The notes below the pieces were generated by a model, which saw nothing but the letters and a program-made list of their open reading frames with translations, searched no databases and was not told the origin of the DNA. This document shows, piece after piece, positions 1 to 12,371 of a stretch of DNA of 64,000 nucleotides (positions within the stretch are counted from its first letter, which is position 1; every line of letters starts with the position of its first letter). Both the position numbers and the translations under genes were made by a program. Origin of the DNA: Salticus scenicus (lineage: Eukaryota; Arthropoda; Arachnida; Araneae; Salticidae); assembly GCA_963930645.1 (NCBI GenBank), contig OZ005651.1, forward strand, positions 130,737,475-130,801,474, written 5' to 3'.

Positions 1-882
1 TTTTTAACTCCCCCCCCCCCACTTCCCCTCACATACATTTCTTTCCAATAACTGCTATTTCAACTATGCGAAAAGAAAAAAAGATGCATAGACAACAAAA
101 ATTGAAAGATAAAAGTAATATGAAGTTTTATTTGTCCAGCGGTCAAATTGACCGCATTCCGTCTTTCTAAGTATATATAGTTATAGCACTGATAATTATG
201 CGAGAAAAATTATAATTTTTGCGTTATATATTCCTTTCCTTATGAATAATTAGGAAAAGTCAAACAATATTGTAGGAATAGAGAAATATTTAAGTGAAAT
301 ACAGGTGTTCAAAATTCCTTTGCGGTCAAAATGACCGCTTCCGTCTTTCTAGTGTTAAATTAACATCTATATCATTTTTATGTTCTGTTGTGTACTATCT
401 TGGGGAAAAAAAAAAAAAAAAAAAAAAAAAACATGTAGGAGAGTTTTATTCATTGTTCAAATAAAACCAAACAAAGAAAAGTGAAAATTGATTAAAAATC
501 TGATTAATTGATTAATGAACTATGATTAACCCAGTTAAAACTGTTAATCGATTCCCACCCCTATTCATAATTAATCTTAAATGAGTATAAACCTAAGATT
601 TTTATTTAATGCTGAGATTTACAAAATAAAATTTATTTATTTATTAAATTAATTTACAATATTTGCTGCATAAAGGGATAATAAATTTGGTGCTGCATGA
701 AGGATAGATATATGCAAAATATGACTAATATTTTTCAAAGAAAAAAAAACAAAAATTTATCACATTTGAACATTTTTATTATAGAGAGAGAAATTAAATT
801 TTAATTTTAAAAACTAATATGGCCTCTTTTGTAAATACCGATATTAATTTAAAGTAACTTAACAAAATATTAGAATACAAAC
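1..882. other. Intronic AT-rich stretch with short repeats
   Basis: No gene seen. It holds a C-run, a 26-nt A-run near 405-430, two copies of a short palindromic motif (about 139-172 and 320-353; GCGGTCAAATTGACCGC, then CCGTCTTTCTA), and at about 430-571 an inverted fragment of the hAT-like repeat found at 11056-12172, ending CGATTCCCACCCCTA. Confidence 0.5.
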
Positions 883-1009
883 CAATATCATCTGTAGCAG
901 AAACAAGTACATCATCAATAGATTCACTAAGGTTAGATATAGTATCCAATCCTGCTTCACTATCCATACTAAGTTGAGAATTTCTACAAGCAATTGCAGC
1001 AGATGATTC
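883..1009 (-). CDS. SLK: SLK-type kinase exon: Ser-rich linker (probable)
   Basis: This 127-nt exon enters in phase 0 and leaves in phase 1. Acceptor TTTGTTTCTTAG precedes GAATCATCT; donor GATATTG is followed by GTTTGTATTC. It encodes ESSAAIACRNSQLSMD then SEAGLDTISNLSESIDDV. It has no catalytic motif; the Ser/Asp-rich character and the phase match to the preceding exon support it as the poorly conserved linker of SLK/Slik. The donor is weaker than the others, so the 3' boundary is less sure. The gene continues past the left edge. Confidence 0.65.
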
Positions 1010-1105
1010 CTAAGAAACAAATTTTAAAAAAGAAGTTTTTGATTAGGTAGATAAATAAAGATACATTAAAATGATCCTAGTATGTATTCAATATACATCT
1101 ATATA

Positions 1106-2188
1106 CAGTGCCAGCAAAACAAAACTTTACATGTCAGTTGCTGTTCCTGTCATAAAAATGTGTCTAACCCTAGTGATGACACGTGGCGTTAGTCACTATT
1201 TTGCCATCTCATCTTTACATTTTATTGCCGAATGCAGCCGTTTAGGCATGGATCTCTGGCAACATCTGCCAGATGGCTACAACTGGCTACATCCAGAATG
1301 ATCTGCCAAATCTCTGACTACATCAATTACAGAGATTCCTTTCTCTAGCAGAGTCAAGGCATGAGATTTCTCTTTCATTTTAACCAGTTTTCAGCCAAAG
1401 GTGCGTAAACGCACCATTTCAATAACTTTTTTTATTACCACTGTGATGTATATTTTTCACTAATTTTATTTTTCTGCTATTTTTAAGGGTTCTAAAGACC
1501 TCTTTAAAATATTCATAATTCAATTAGAATAAACACTTTCTCTTGCGAAATTTTCAAAATACGCAAGTGTTCTAACTTGAAACGATTATTGACAAATTCA
1601 ACTTTTTGAAAATGTATAATTATTCCAATTGAGGTTAAGCATATGTTTTTATAATGGATTAATGTTGAAAGTTCTGTAAATAGAATAAAAAGAAAACAAA
1701 TGTCATAAAAATTTGAGAAATTTTCATTTAAATTTATTTTTAATTGAAATTTTTAACTTAAATATGCACCATTTTATTTCTTAACTAAAATATCATTTTT
1801 CATGCACAAAACTTTCCTTGTGTCTTAATGAATGCAATTTAAGCATATTTCAATGAAAATAATACCAGATTTTATAAAATTTCTATGCTTGGCCTAAAAT
1901 GGGTTAAGCTTAATCCGACCCATTGTATGGAGTGGGAATACTGATGTAGGTTATCAAACTTTTACCAGATGAACAAAATACTGGCTGGCAGGAACAAAGA
2001 GCGTACAGCCTAACTCTAAAAGTCCATGAGGTGAACTGAGTGTTGACAGGATAGGGAAAGGTCGTCTGTGATCGACTAACAAAATGTATCATCACTGAAG
2101 TTCAACACATTTTTATGGCGGGAATGGCAACTGACATGTAAAGTATTTTTTTGCCACTCAAGTGTAAAGATTTTTTTTGCCAGCACTG
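1106..2188. mobile_element. Non-autonomous Tc1/mariner-type element, 1.08 kb
   Basis: Terminal inverted repeats start CAGTGCCAGCAAAA on the left and end GCCAGCACTG on the right. Homology continues inward (ACTTTACATGTCAGTTGC and ATAAAAATGTGT match inverted). The element is flanked by TA on both sides (1104-1105 and 2189-2190), the Tc1/mariner-type target duplication. No transposase reading frame is recognisable; short ORFs inside look accidental. The right TIR has an extra ~30 bp relative to the left. Confidence 0.8.
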
Positions 2189-2582
2189 TACACAGCTTAT
2201 GAAATTACTTTTTTTTTTTTTTTAATCTAACTGTAAAAGCTGAGTTAAATCTCTAATCTAACAGTTCTCAATATTTTATACACATGTCTTTTAGACTAAC
2301 ATTAATAAAAGCTGAACATCTTTCAGACAAAATATTAAAATTTCAATAAAACTGGCATATAATAAATTATTTAATGTAGCTATATGTTTATAGCAGAATG
2401 GATAATATTTCAATATTTCTAAATTCCTTAACTATTTTCAGTCTGTTTCTCTGATTCCAGATGTTTATTTCCAATGAAAATTTCCCAACATTGGTAAAAT
2501 ATTTAGTGAAGGAGCAATTTAGAATATCAAGCTTTCAACAGCAGCTTACTTTCAAAATTTTCGTAGATTTTTTTTTACTTAC

Positions 2583-2599
2583 CTTGACTGCTATCCTCC
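2583..2599 (-). other. Candidate 17-nt micro-exon or decoy splice pair
   Basis: On the minus strand TTATTATTTCAG is followed by 17 nt and then GTAAGTAAAA, both near-ideal splice sites, in the intron between the last two visible kinase exons. Read in phase 0, as the flanking exons require, it hits a TAG at the third codon, and 17 nt breaks the frame. So it would be a poison exon or decoy rather than normal coding sequence. A second candidate on the same strand at 2702-2658 (45 nt, ends AAAGAA|GTAAGA, open in phase 0) has a weaker pyrimidine tract. Confidence 0.3.
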
Positions 2600-3198
2600 C
2601 TGAAATAATAAAAAATGCCTTTGAAATGTAGTAAATGCATTAATAAAATAATCTTACTTCTTTTTTAAATATTGCACAGATCGTGTTCCAAAGCTGATAT
2701 ACCTGTTTGAAGTACTAAAACAATCTCCAGTTATATAATATAGAAGAAAAATATCTATATAATGTGATTTATTGTATATTTAACAATTAAGAAAATACTG
2801 GCTCCTTCCAAAAAACAAATTGACATTGATAAAACTAACGAATCCAAAATAATTTAAACACTAACCTGAGATGTGAGTTTTTCTTTTTTTTAATGTTTTA
2901 TTCTTAAAATAAAATTAAAGTGTAGTTTAAATTATACAACATGCTAATTTCATTTTACGCATTTCCCAACATTTTTCCCTTTATCTAAAATTCCTCGTTA
3001 AGTCAAGATAATAAACACACATACATTTAACAGTAATTAAATTGTTTTACTCAATTAAACTTAAAATACAGGCTTATTTAAGAAAAAAATACATAACAGG
3101 TCTGAAAAAGGAAGTTTGCCAAAAAAAAAAAAAAAAAAAAAAAAAGGCACTTTTCAAAAATAAATATTTTTCTCTTTTAACAGAAATTGAATACTTAC

Positions 3199-3306
3199 TG
3201 ATTCTTCCTCAATTTCTTCAGTAACTTCTTCAACTACTTCAGCTTTATACTCTATTATCAATTCATATAAAGGCTTTTTGTCTACAGCATTTGCAACAAA
3301 AGGATG
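3199..3306 (-). CDS. SLK: SLK-type kinase exon: end of kinase domain and acidic linker
   Basis: This 108-nt exon (36 codons) has phase 0 at both ends. Acceptor TTTTTTAAG precedes CATCCTTTTG; donor GAATCA is followed by GTAAGTATT. It encodes HPFVANAVDKKPLYEL, then IIEYKAEVVEEVTEEIEEES. The HPFV motif ends the Ste20 catalytic domain, and the KAEVVEEV acidic stretch matches the start of the SLK/Slik linker. Its low-complexity acidic tail is typical of the family. Confidence 0.9.
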
Positions 3307-3394
3307 CTTAAAAAAGAAAAAGCAATCATATGTCAAATTTTCTGCTTATAATAACCACAGAAACAATAATAACATCAGCAATAATAGTACTTAC

Positions 3395-3476
3395 TCTGAA
3401 TAACTCAGCAGCCGATAGGCGAGACTGTGGATCTTTGATAAGACATTTGGAGAGAAAATTACTAAATTCTTGAGAC
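3395..3476 (-). CDS. SLK: SLK-type kinase exon: C-lobe helices H-I
   Basis: This 82-nt exon enters in phase 2 and leaves in phase 0. Acceptor TTTAAACAG precedes GTCTCAAG; donor TTCAGA is followed by GTAAGTAC, a strong consensus. It encodes SQEFSNFLSKCLIKDPQ then SRLSAAELFR. This contains the conserved subdomain XI arginine (DPxxRxSAxELL in Ste20 kinases). It sits only 88 nt from the next exon, the one short intron in the window and a useful size standard for introns not hit by transposons. Confidence 0.9.
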
Positions 3477-3889
3477 CTGTTTAAAAATTATAATAAGTTT
3501 TACATGGTATAAAAATACAAAATTTTAAGAATAAAAAGAATTCCTTTATGGAGTAATTAAAATTATTGAACCTAATTTTAAAACCCATTCCTTTCCTATT
3601 CTGTTCTATTTAATTAAGTTACGATATTTCTGTTATTCACTTCAAAATTAATTGCAATTAGTAAAAAACAGTAAACCATAAATAACGAAAATGTCTTTTT
3701 ATATAATATTTACTGTTCATAGAGTAGATAGCTCTTTATTCGAACTTGAATATTTTGTAATATCAGTTGTTTTGAAATTAGACATATCAGTTAAAATCTT
3801 TTAAAAGTTAACTTTTAAATTAAAAAGTTTAAAAGTCATTAAAATGTACTTGAATAATGTTTTTAGTCAGCTATATCATCATTTACAGT

Positions 3890-4735
3890 TAGTAGTGAAT
3901 ACAAGTTCATCCAAGACCAGGCTTCCTAAGAGTGGTCTTTTATTCTAGTTTTTACTTTTCTTTTTGTCATGCCCACATAAGTTCCAAAATTAACCCCCTC
4001 CTGTTGAAAATCAATGTAATAAAAGACTGCAATGATAGAGTAGCATATTTTATCTTAGTCATTTCTAATACATTGGAAAATATTCCTATTAAGTTTTAAA
4101 TTTACATCAGTTTCTAGTTATGTGGCTTCTATTTCAAGTCTATTATTGGTCCTTTTTATTATATCAAATGGAAAATGTTTATTTTTGTTTAGTTTTTTGG
4201 GTATTCTATACATGATTTAATTTTTTTATTCTATTATATAATTTGATGATTGGATTTTTATTGTCTTTTTTGCATTATTCAATTATTTTACTAAATTCTT
4301 CTTTCAGAAGCTTATCAATAGAGCATATTTTGATAGCGCAATTAATATAATATGGCAGCAATTTGTCTGCACAGTATTTTATAATTAATATTTATAATTT
4401 CATTACTGCAATTGGGTTTTTGATAAACAGTGGTTCCTAATTGATGGTCAAAGGTTTTTATTATAGAAACACCCAGAAAAGTTACATTCATTTTTTATTT
4501 TAAGAGTAAATTTGATGTTATTGTCAATTTTGTTTTAGTCTTCAAAGATTTTCTCAGGTGAACTAGATTTATCTGTAATTGCAAAAATATCATTTATGTA
4601 TCAATACCAAAACTGTTTTAAGATTTTTACCTGTAAGATCCTTAGTTTCAATAGTGCCACAATACCAAAAACAGGGAGCACATGGACATACTTCTGTTTG
4701 TTTGTAAAATTTATTGTTAAACCTGAAATAATTTT
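3890..4735 (-). pseudogene. Penelope-like element fragment (RT palm to GIY-YIG start)
   Basis: Minus-strand conceptual translation, broken by stops and frameshifts, reads YINDIFAITDKSSSPEK then NIKFTLKIKNE, CSIDKLLKEEFSKII and TYVGMTKRKVKTRIK. These match the reverse transcriptase palm region and the start of the GIY-YIG endonuclease of Penelope-like elements (PLEs). The RT catalytic pair reads ND where active elements have DD. The fragment abuts, head to head, a plus-strand fragment of the same kind at 4740-4935. Confidence 0.7.
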
Positions 4736-4739
4736 CATT

Positions 4740-4935
4740 TAGTCTACCAGTAACCTAATACTAAACAAATATTATTTCAGATTAAATAATAAATTTTATA
4801 AGCAAAACAAAGGTGTGTCCAATGGGCTCCCTATTTCTGGTCTAGTAGTGGATTTGAAACTGAAGGCCTTAGAACAGTTTAAAACTACTAAATATTCACT
4901 TCATCACTTAAAATAATAATAGAAAACAAGTTATT
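4740..4935 (+). pseudogene. Inverted Penelope-like RT fragment
   Basis: Plus-strand translation gives NKFYKQNKGVSNGLPISG then LVVDLKLKALEQFKTTKYS, the QxxGxxMGSPLSP motif region of PLE reverse transcriptase, with the usual MGS changed to NGL. It is an inverted repeat of the 4640-4735 end of the adjacent minus-strand fragment (TTTGTAAAATTTATTGTT against AATAATAAATTTTATAAG). Confidence 0.65.
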
Positions 4936-5789
4936 TTTAAGTCAGACAGAAAGGAGTTTTATTTATATTTTTTAGGGATAACAAAATGAGGTTAAATTGC
5001 TCTTTTCTATTGACATAGCAAGCAAAATATCTTACAACTTCAAATAATAAGTTAAAACCAGATTATTAAACACAAAATTATAGATCACAATAAAAATACA
5101 TAACACAGTATATAAACTAAATTTTCTATTATTTACATTAAATGAAGACAATGTATTCAACTGCTTTTAAGTAGCCCTGTATATTTTCTATGTTGTATAT
5201 AAGATATACACATTGTATTTTAATTTGGTAAATAAATATTAATCACATAACACAACTGAAATGCATTTTCATTAAAAACCTTTATTGTACCGGGTGATCG
5301 CAGAAAAAATAAAAAATATATTAATAAAAAAAACTGATTGGAGCTCTATGCAGTTTTCACTAAAATGTACAGAAAAACATGGGATCTATTTTACATATAT
5401 AAGAAAAAATATTAGTTACATTTTTCCCTAACATATTGCGCTGCATTCATACTTTAAACAGATACGCCTGATCAAATGACTCCATATCGCAAATTCTGAA
5501 GCTTTTTTTTTAGCAGAATTTCCAATTGCGTAAAGTCCGACGGCCATTATAATAAATGACAGGCATCACAATGAACATTATAGTCCTAGCTATCTTGTTC
5601 AAGGTACTGCAATACTACAAAAAAATAATTTTACAATTAAAGCGTCACCTGGTGCAGAATATTTAAACTAATTTTTTAATAAATCTTTTGTTACTTTAAA
5701 AAATTCCATGTTTTTTGTGCATTTTAGTGAAAACCACATAGTGCTATGGCCAATACTTTTTGAATAATATATATATATACATATATATA
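4936..5789. other. AT-rich intron, nothing recognised
   Basis: No open frame, RNA gene or clear repeat ends were seen. The only feature is an (AT)n-rich microsatellite at about 5767-5788 beside the MITE. Confidence 0.5.
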
Positions 5790-5964
5790 CAGTGGAACCT
5801 GTAAAAGTGACCACCTTGGTAAAGTGACCACCTGACTAAAGTGACCATTTTCCTGACTAAAGTGACCATTTTCCAATTTTAAAGACACTTTATAAAGCGA
5901 CCACCTGCATATAGTGACCATTTTAGCCGGTCCCTAGGGTGGTCACTTTAGACAGGTTCCACTG
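5790..5964. mobile_element. pogo/Tigger-type MITE, 175 bp
   Basis: Terminal inverted repeats CAGTGGAACCTG and CAGGTTCCACTG are flanked by TA on both sides. The interior is built of tandem ~20-bp units with the core AAAGTGACCA (four direct copies, 5815-5875), continuing degenerately to an inverted GGTCACTTTA near the right end. There is no coding capacity. The CAGTRGAACC terminus is characteristic of pogo/Tigger families. Confidence 0.8.
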
Positions 5965-7103
5965 TATATAGTTAAAAGGACACCTAAAGTTTTCCGTTTT
6001 TCTTATCGTTATGCTAATTAAATATATCAAACATTAATCAATCTTAATTATAAAGTTTAAAGAAAAAAAAAACGTTAGTTTAAAAAAATTAAACACTTTT
6101 ATAAAATCCTAATTTTTATATTACTATATATTCTACAATACCAGGAAATAAATATATCGTTCAATAAAAATTTACGTTAAATAGCTTCTAAATTTAAACC
6201 ATCCATCTTAAATTTTCAAATGCAAACATAAACAATATCAAACTTACTGGCAATTCGACTGAGCCGTAATTCAAATTTGCATAAAACATCGGAGAAGAAC
6301 AATAGCCAAAACTATGCATGCGCGACCTCGACATGTGCGAAGGGAGGATCACTTCGTTTCTCATGCTGAGTTATAAATAGTGGATGGCAATGGTAGTTGT
6401 GGCTTGCCTCTGTTGTTCATTTCACCATCTCTCGGCTCCATACTATTTCACCGTAATAAGTGGCATTTATTTTTTTTTAATGTGCAAATAAAGTCTTAGT
6501 TAGTCAAATTATAGTTCATATTAATCTTTCATGAGTTCAATTTATAAATTAAATATGGTTTCAAAAGTTTAATCATTGTGCATTTTTCTGCTGACGACGC
6601 AACAGTAAAAATTCAAGATGTCATTTTTTCCTTTCAAGCCATGTTACTGCAACTCTACTGTTTTTAAGGAAGCTCATTAATAATATCTGCAATTAATCTA
6701 AGAGACCGTTTTTTTTTTTTTTTTTTTCATAAAATATAACCCAGCTTCAAATGATTTTATTTATATCCACATTTTTTTGTCATCCAGCATCTGCTTTATT
6801 TAGTATGTTTGTTATGTTAATTTCCTATATGTTCATGAAATTTTATCTACTTAAATTATCTTATTGTTAACAAGTTAAATTAAAACTTATGTTGAATTTA
6901 TAGTTTCAAATAAAATATAAATTAAAACTAAAACTTCTATGGTCATCATTTATACACTTTTACATGTTTATTTTTCAGCATATTTACTTATTCTAGCTTT
7001 AGGATTTTTAATTAACTTTAAATGTTGTTTAGCTGGTGTTTATGTCTAGAGTAGCTCCTCTGCTAATTCACTTAGCCTTGGATCTACTTCACACCAGCTA
7101 ACA
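5965..7103 (+). mobile_element. Solo LTR-like repeat, copy 1
   Basis: About 1.13 kb that is repeated in inverted orientation at 31893-33037. It ends CCAGCTAACA. Its left end, next to the pogo MITE, is less clear than in copy 2. It carries a TATA-box-like TTATAAATAG at 6371 just downstream of a GC-richer stretch (about 6310-6360), which fits an LTR promoter read on the plus strand. A 10-bp inverted pair (TAGCTGGTGT/ACACCAGCTA) lies near the 3' end. No internal retrotransposon genes adjoin it, so it is called solo. A long T-run follows directly. Confidence 0.6.
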
Positions 7104-8361
7104 TTTTTTTTTTTTTTTTTTTTTTGTGACTTTTGGGTTGGGTTGGGTTGGGTTGGGTTGTGGGATTAAAGCCAATTGACTGCTGTAAGGTCTTAGGGCT
7201 GAGGGGAAGTGACCTCCATGGGGGGGTCTTTCTAAGGGGTACTAGCACGTATGACTTTTGGATGATCATCCTGTATTTATCAGAAGTTCCTTCCATATGC
7301 AAAATTAATTTTTTATAAACTTTTACTTTAGTGTTTATTTACTGACAAATACATATATATTTCCTTTCTTGCATAGAAAAAAAGAGGTCAGTTCACATAT
7401 TTTGTTGCACAGGTAAATGTGATGCTAACAATAAAATCTTTTTAGCAAAGATTCAGATAAATTTTCTCTAAAGGAAGAAATGTGTGTAACCAAAAGAAGT
7501 TTTCACTTCAATAAAATGCAAGATTTTAGTGAATATTTTTTTCTTTGGTGGCTTAATTTATTGAGTGCAAATTGATCTGAAAATTATAAGTTTATGGTCA
7601 GTGGCTAGTAGATTATTTTAACCTACTTACCACTTTTTCAGAAATTAATATTTGGTAAATTACATTAGGTCTCTTCAACCTTAAAATATTTATATATAGA
7701 ATTTAAAAATAGAATAAATTAAATTATTAGATAGAATTAAATCGAATAATTAAAATAGAATTTGAATAAACATACATCATACTTAAACTAAGAGTAATAA
7801 AAACACACTAGGTGGTGTATATATTTGTATTAAAATCTAACAATTTAAGACTCAGTAGAATAAAAGTAAAAATGACTACATGCCACTGAAATCCAAATTT
7901 TTATTGAAGATCCAATAACATAAAACAGACTGTCAAACAAACTGCAATATTTAGAAAATGAAATATAAATAAAATTAGAAATAATATATGTGTAAGTGCA
8001 AACAGCTATAAACAAAGTGTATAAATAAAATAATGTCCAAAATTGGCAAACACAAATATATGAAATTCATATATTTAATTCATTATGTATATATATAGAC
8101 TATATAAACTATATATTTTGTATTTCCTTTTGAGACTGACTGACAAATTAAGTGTGATATTTGTGAAGTCAACTGCCGATGTGTAGAATGATTTCATCAT
8201 TGATTTATTATTTTTTAATTTGTTTAAATCTAGCTAATTTTTGTTTTTTTTTCATTAATTGCTGAGATATGCATTTCATTACTTATTAACAAATTTTACA
8301 TTTTTTTTTATACAGCTGATTCTGAAAATACATGTTTATTTCACTATAAACCAAAAAAATC
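7104..8361. other. Intron with T-run, (TTGGG)n tract and low-complexity DNA
   Basis: A ~22-nt T-run is followed by about five TTGGG units at 7134-7160, a potential G-quadruplex on the plus strand. A GC-richer stretch runs to about 7290, then unremarkable AT-rich DNA. No gene seen. Confidence 0.5.
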
Positions 8362-8460
8362 TTAGAAATTTTTATTCATGAATTCATCAGCCGTGAATAT
8401 TCATTTTAAGTAAATTGGAGTGTAAAGGTTGATATTTTTATTTACTAACTATGTGAAAAA

Positions 8461-8532
8461 TACCAGAGCCGGGAATCGAACCCGGTCACCTCCGCTTAAT
8501 GCACGGATGCTCTACCACTGATCTACCCTGGC
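8461..8532 (-). tRNA. tRNA-like copy 1 (anticodon position ATT)
   Basis: The minus strand folds as a 72-nt cloverleaf: acceptor GCCAGGG/CTCTGGT (two G-U pairs), D arm GATC/GAGC, anticodon stem TCCGT/GCGGA, T arm CCGGG/CCCGG with the B-box loop TTCGATT. The loop GCATTAA puts ATT at 34-36, but base 33 is C rather than the near-universal T, and the D stem has one mismatch. It may be a tRNA-derived repeat or pseudogene rather than a working tRNA-Asn. Confidence 0.45.
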
Positions 8533-8753
8533 TGACAACTAACTAGGCATTTCTCACATAATATTCGTTGGCAAAGTCACCGAGTCTGCAAATGCAGATA
8601 TATCAGGTGTGACAATAATAATCGTAGCACAACTCCATAGACCACGAAATTTCAATTTAGAAATTTTTATTCATGAATTCATCAACCGTGAATATTCATT
8701 AAGTAAATTGGAGTATAAAGGTTGATATTTTTATTTGACAACTATGTGAAAAA

Positions 8754-8806
8754 TACCAGAGCCGGGAATCGAACCCGGGCACTTCCGCTTAACGCACGGA
8801 TGCTCT
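8754..8806 (-). pseudogene. tRNA-like copy 2, 5' truncated
   Basis: The T arm (CCGGG TTCGATT CCCGG) and the anticodon arm with loop GCGTTAA are present, but the D arm and 5' acceptor strand are deleted; sequence jumps to GTCATCTAGGCATTT. It is clearly a non-functional copy of the neighbouring tRNA-like unit. Confidence 0.7.
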
Positions 8807-8896
8807 GTCATCTAGGCATTTCTCACATAATATTCGTTGGCAAAGTTACCGAGTCTGCCAACAAATGTTATGTGATAAATGCCTAGCTGGTTGTCA

Positions 8897-8968
8897 GCCA
8901 AAGTAGCTCAGTGGTAGAGCATCCGTGCGTTAAGCGGAGGTGGCCGGGTTCGATTACCGGCTCTGGTA
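8897..8968 (+). tRNA. tRNA-like copy 3 (anticodon position GTT, Asn)
   Basis: The plus strand has an intact A box (TAGCTCAGTGG), a B box (GGTTCGATTACC, one base off), a perfect D stem GCTC/GAGC, and anticodon stem TCCGT/GCGGA around loop GCGTTAA. The anticodon would be GTT (Asn) but position 33 is C. The acceptor stem has one A-C mismatch, and the T stem has one mismatch (CCGGG against ACCGG). There is no clear T-run terminator except TATTTTT just downstream. Functional status is uncertain. Confidence 0.45.
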
Positions 8969-9030
8969 TTTTTCACGTAGTTGGTAAATAAAAATATCAG
9001 ACTTTACACTCCAATTTACTTAAAACAAAA

Positions 9031-10675
<1,645 letters not shown>

Positions 10676-12371
10676 CACTGCTCAGCATGAAAATTGCTTC
10701 CGGCAGCATTTCAGCATATTCTTATGTAAAATGACCTCCTGAATCTGAATAGGATGCCCATTTTGTCCAATAACCCACCGTTTTTTAGGAATGGCCCCCT
10801 ATTTTTATCATTTTTCGGGGATTTTATAGCTATAAATTTGATTTTTAGGAGGGGGGAGGATTATTTTAACCGTTAAATATCTTCTGAGGGGCTACAGATT
10901 TGGAGAATTCTAAAACATGGACATTTGCAACACAGGAAAAATTTTGGGGGGGATTTGCCACTGAAATTATGCATTACATATCTTATATTTTTTTAATGTG
11001 TTATTCTTATTTTTTAAACTTCATATTTTTTTGTTTTTAGGTGTTAAATTACTTTTATGGGTGGGAATCGATTAAGAATTTTAAATGGGTTAATCATAGT
11101 TCATTAATCGATTGATCAGTCGATTAATCGGATTTTTAATTGGTTTTCATTTTTCTATATATAATTTTATTTCAATGATGAATAAAACTCTCATATTGTG
11201 AATATATATATATGTATTATTCATAAGTTTGACTGAAAGAAAAAAAAAATATTTCAAAAATATTTGCCTAATCAATTATATCTGTTTCATAACTGAAATT
11301 TAAATCAATTTTCAGAGTAATAATTGGTGATTTTAAGTGTTAATTTTATATAAATATTTTTCACTTATTCAATTTTTTTTTTTTTTTTTTTTTTTACTAA
11401 ATTAATTTTTTCATTCATTTTGAAAGAAACATTAAATGAATTTACACATATTTTAGTTTTATATTTGCAGGCCTTATCCATCTCGCTTGTTACTATTTTT
11501 AAATGAATTCTCAAAAGTCCAAGTCATTATCATAAAAATCTCAAATTCTTATATTTTAGTTCTTCTTTGTCACCTCTGACTAGAACACAGAATGTTATTT
11601 TCTGTTTCTACTTCAATAGTTACTATCAGCAATTCTGAACAGACAATAAATGCTTGAAGATACTGTGAAACTCTGTTGATATTTCCCCCACCTGAGGGAT
11701 AGTGGAAATATCAATCCTTTTTTTTTTATTCTTTAGTATTTCCATTTTGTGAAAGCTTCTTGTTTCTGAGAATACTATTACCCTAGCCAACCCTTTCTTT
11801 AGAAGGCTACAGACAGGTGGTGTTGCTCCAGCATGCACATGAAGCAGCATTTTGCTTAATAACTGTTCACCCCCTTTTCTCTATCAACAAAAGTGCAACA
11901 ACTTCTTTTGAGAGGTTTTATTTTTATTTATTTATTTATTTATTTTGCTTTTTCATTATTTGATGGATGTTTCTCAGAATGTTTGTTAGCAAGATATGTG
12001 AAAAAATATTTTGTAGGCAGAACAACATTTTCACTTTAATTCTTAGTTTGAAAATTTTAATCGGATTTTGAAATTTTTTAATCAAATTAAATGATCTATC
12101 AACTCTATTAAAAAAAATTATCGGGACTAAGCATTGATCGATTAACCTAATCGATTAATCGGCTCAGCCCTAATTATTTTAAATTCTTCAAATCAAATTC
12201 ATAGTCATAAAATTATCAAACACAGAAAGAAATTGAGGGAGGGGATGGTGTTTCTAAAAAACGGTGGGTGACTGGGCAAAATAAGAGTCATATTCAGATT
12301 CAGGAGGTCGTTTTACATAAGAATCAGCAAAAATGGTATCAGATCTCGAAATTTTTTTTTTTTTTGCAGAG
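10676..12371. mobile_element. CACTG-ended DNA transposon relative, right end decayed
   Basis: The left end CACTGCTCAGCATGAAAA and the block AAAATGACCTCCTGAATC recur inverted near 12300 (GATTCAGGAGGTCGTTTT). Both match the complete element at 41726-42336. The right terminus decays into T-runs at GCAGAG. The interior is interrupted by a hAT-like element (11056-12172), so the two halves were once close together, as in the 41.7 kb copy. Confidence 0.65.
11056..12172. mobile_element. hAT-like non-autonomous element, 1.1 kb, nested
   Basis: The ends TATGGGTGGGAATCGATTAA and CGATTAATCGGCTCAGCCCTA form an imperfect inverted pair rich in ATCGATTAA. The flanks ATTACTTT and ATTATTTT match at 7 of 8 positions, consistent with an 8-bp hAT target duplication. 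The inner sequence next to the left end also occurs, inverted, at 430-571. No transposase was found. Confidence 0.6.

Larger units (their letters stand above)
8362..9030. repeat. Triple copy of a tRNA-bearing repeat, two direct and one inverted
   Basis: A ~200-bp unit containing a tRNA-like core and common flanks (AAGTAAATTGGAGTGTAAAG on one side, TAGGCATTTCTCACATAATA on the other) occurs at about 8362-8608 and 8657-8862 on the minus strand and at 8863-9025 on the plus strand. Copies 2 and 3 are adjacent and inverted, so they can form a long hairpin. Shared flanks mean that the whole unit, not just a tRNA, was amplified. Confidence 0.75.

Noticed and set aside
7084..7318. Overlapping ORFs on both strands with repeated Gly-Trp-Val or Asn-Pro-Thr
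   Set aside because: Both are translations of the TTGGG tract and T-run.
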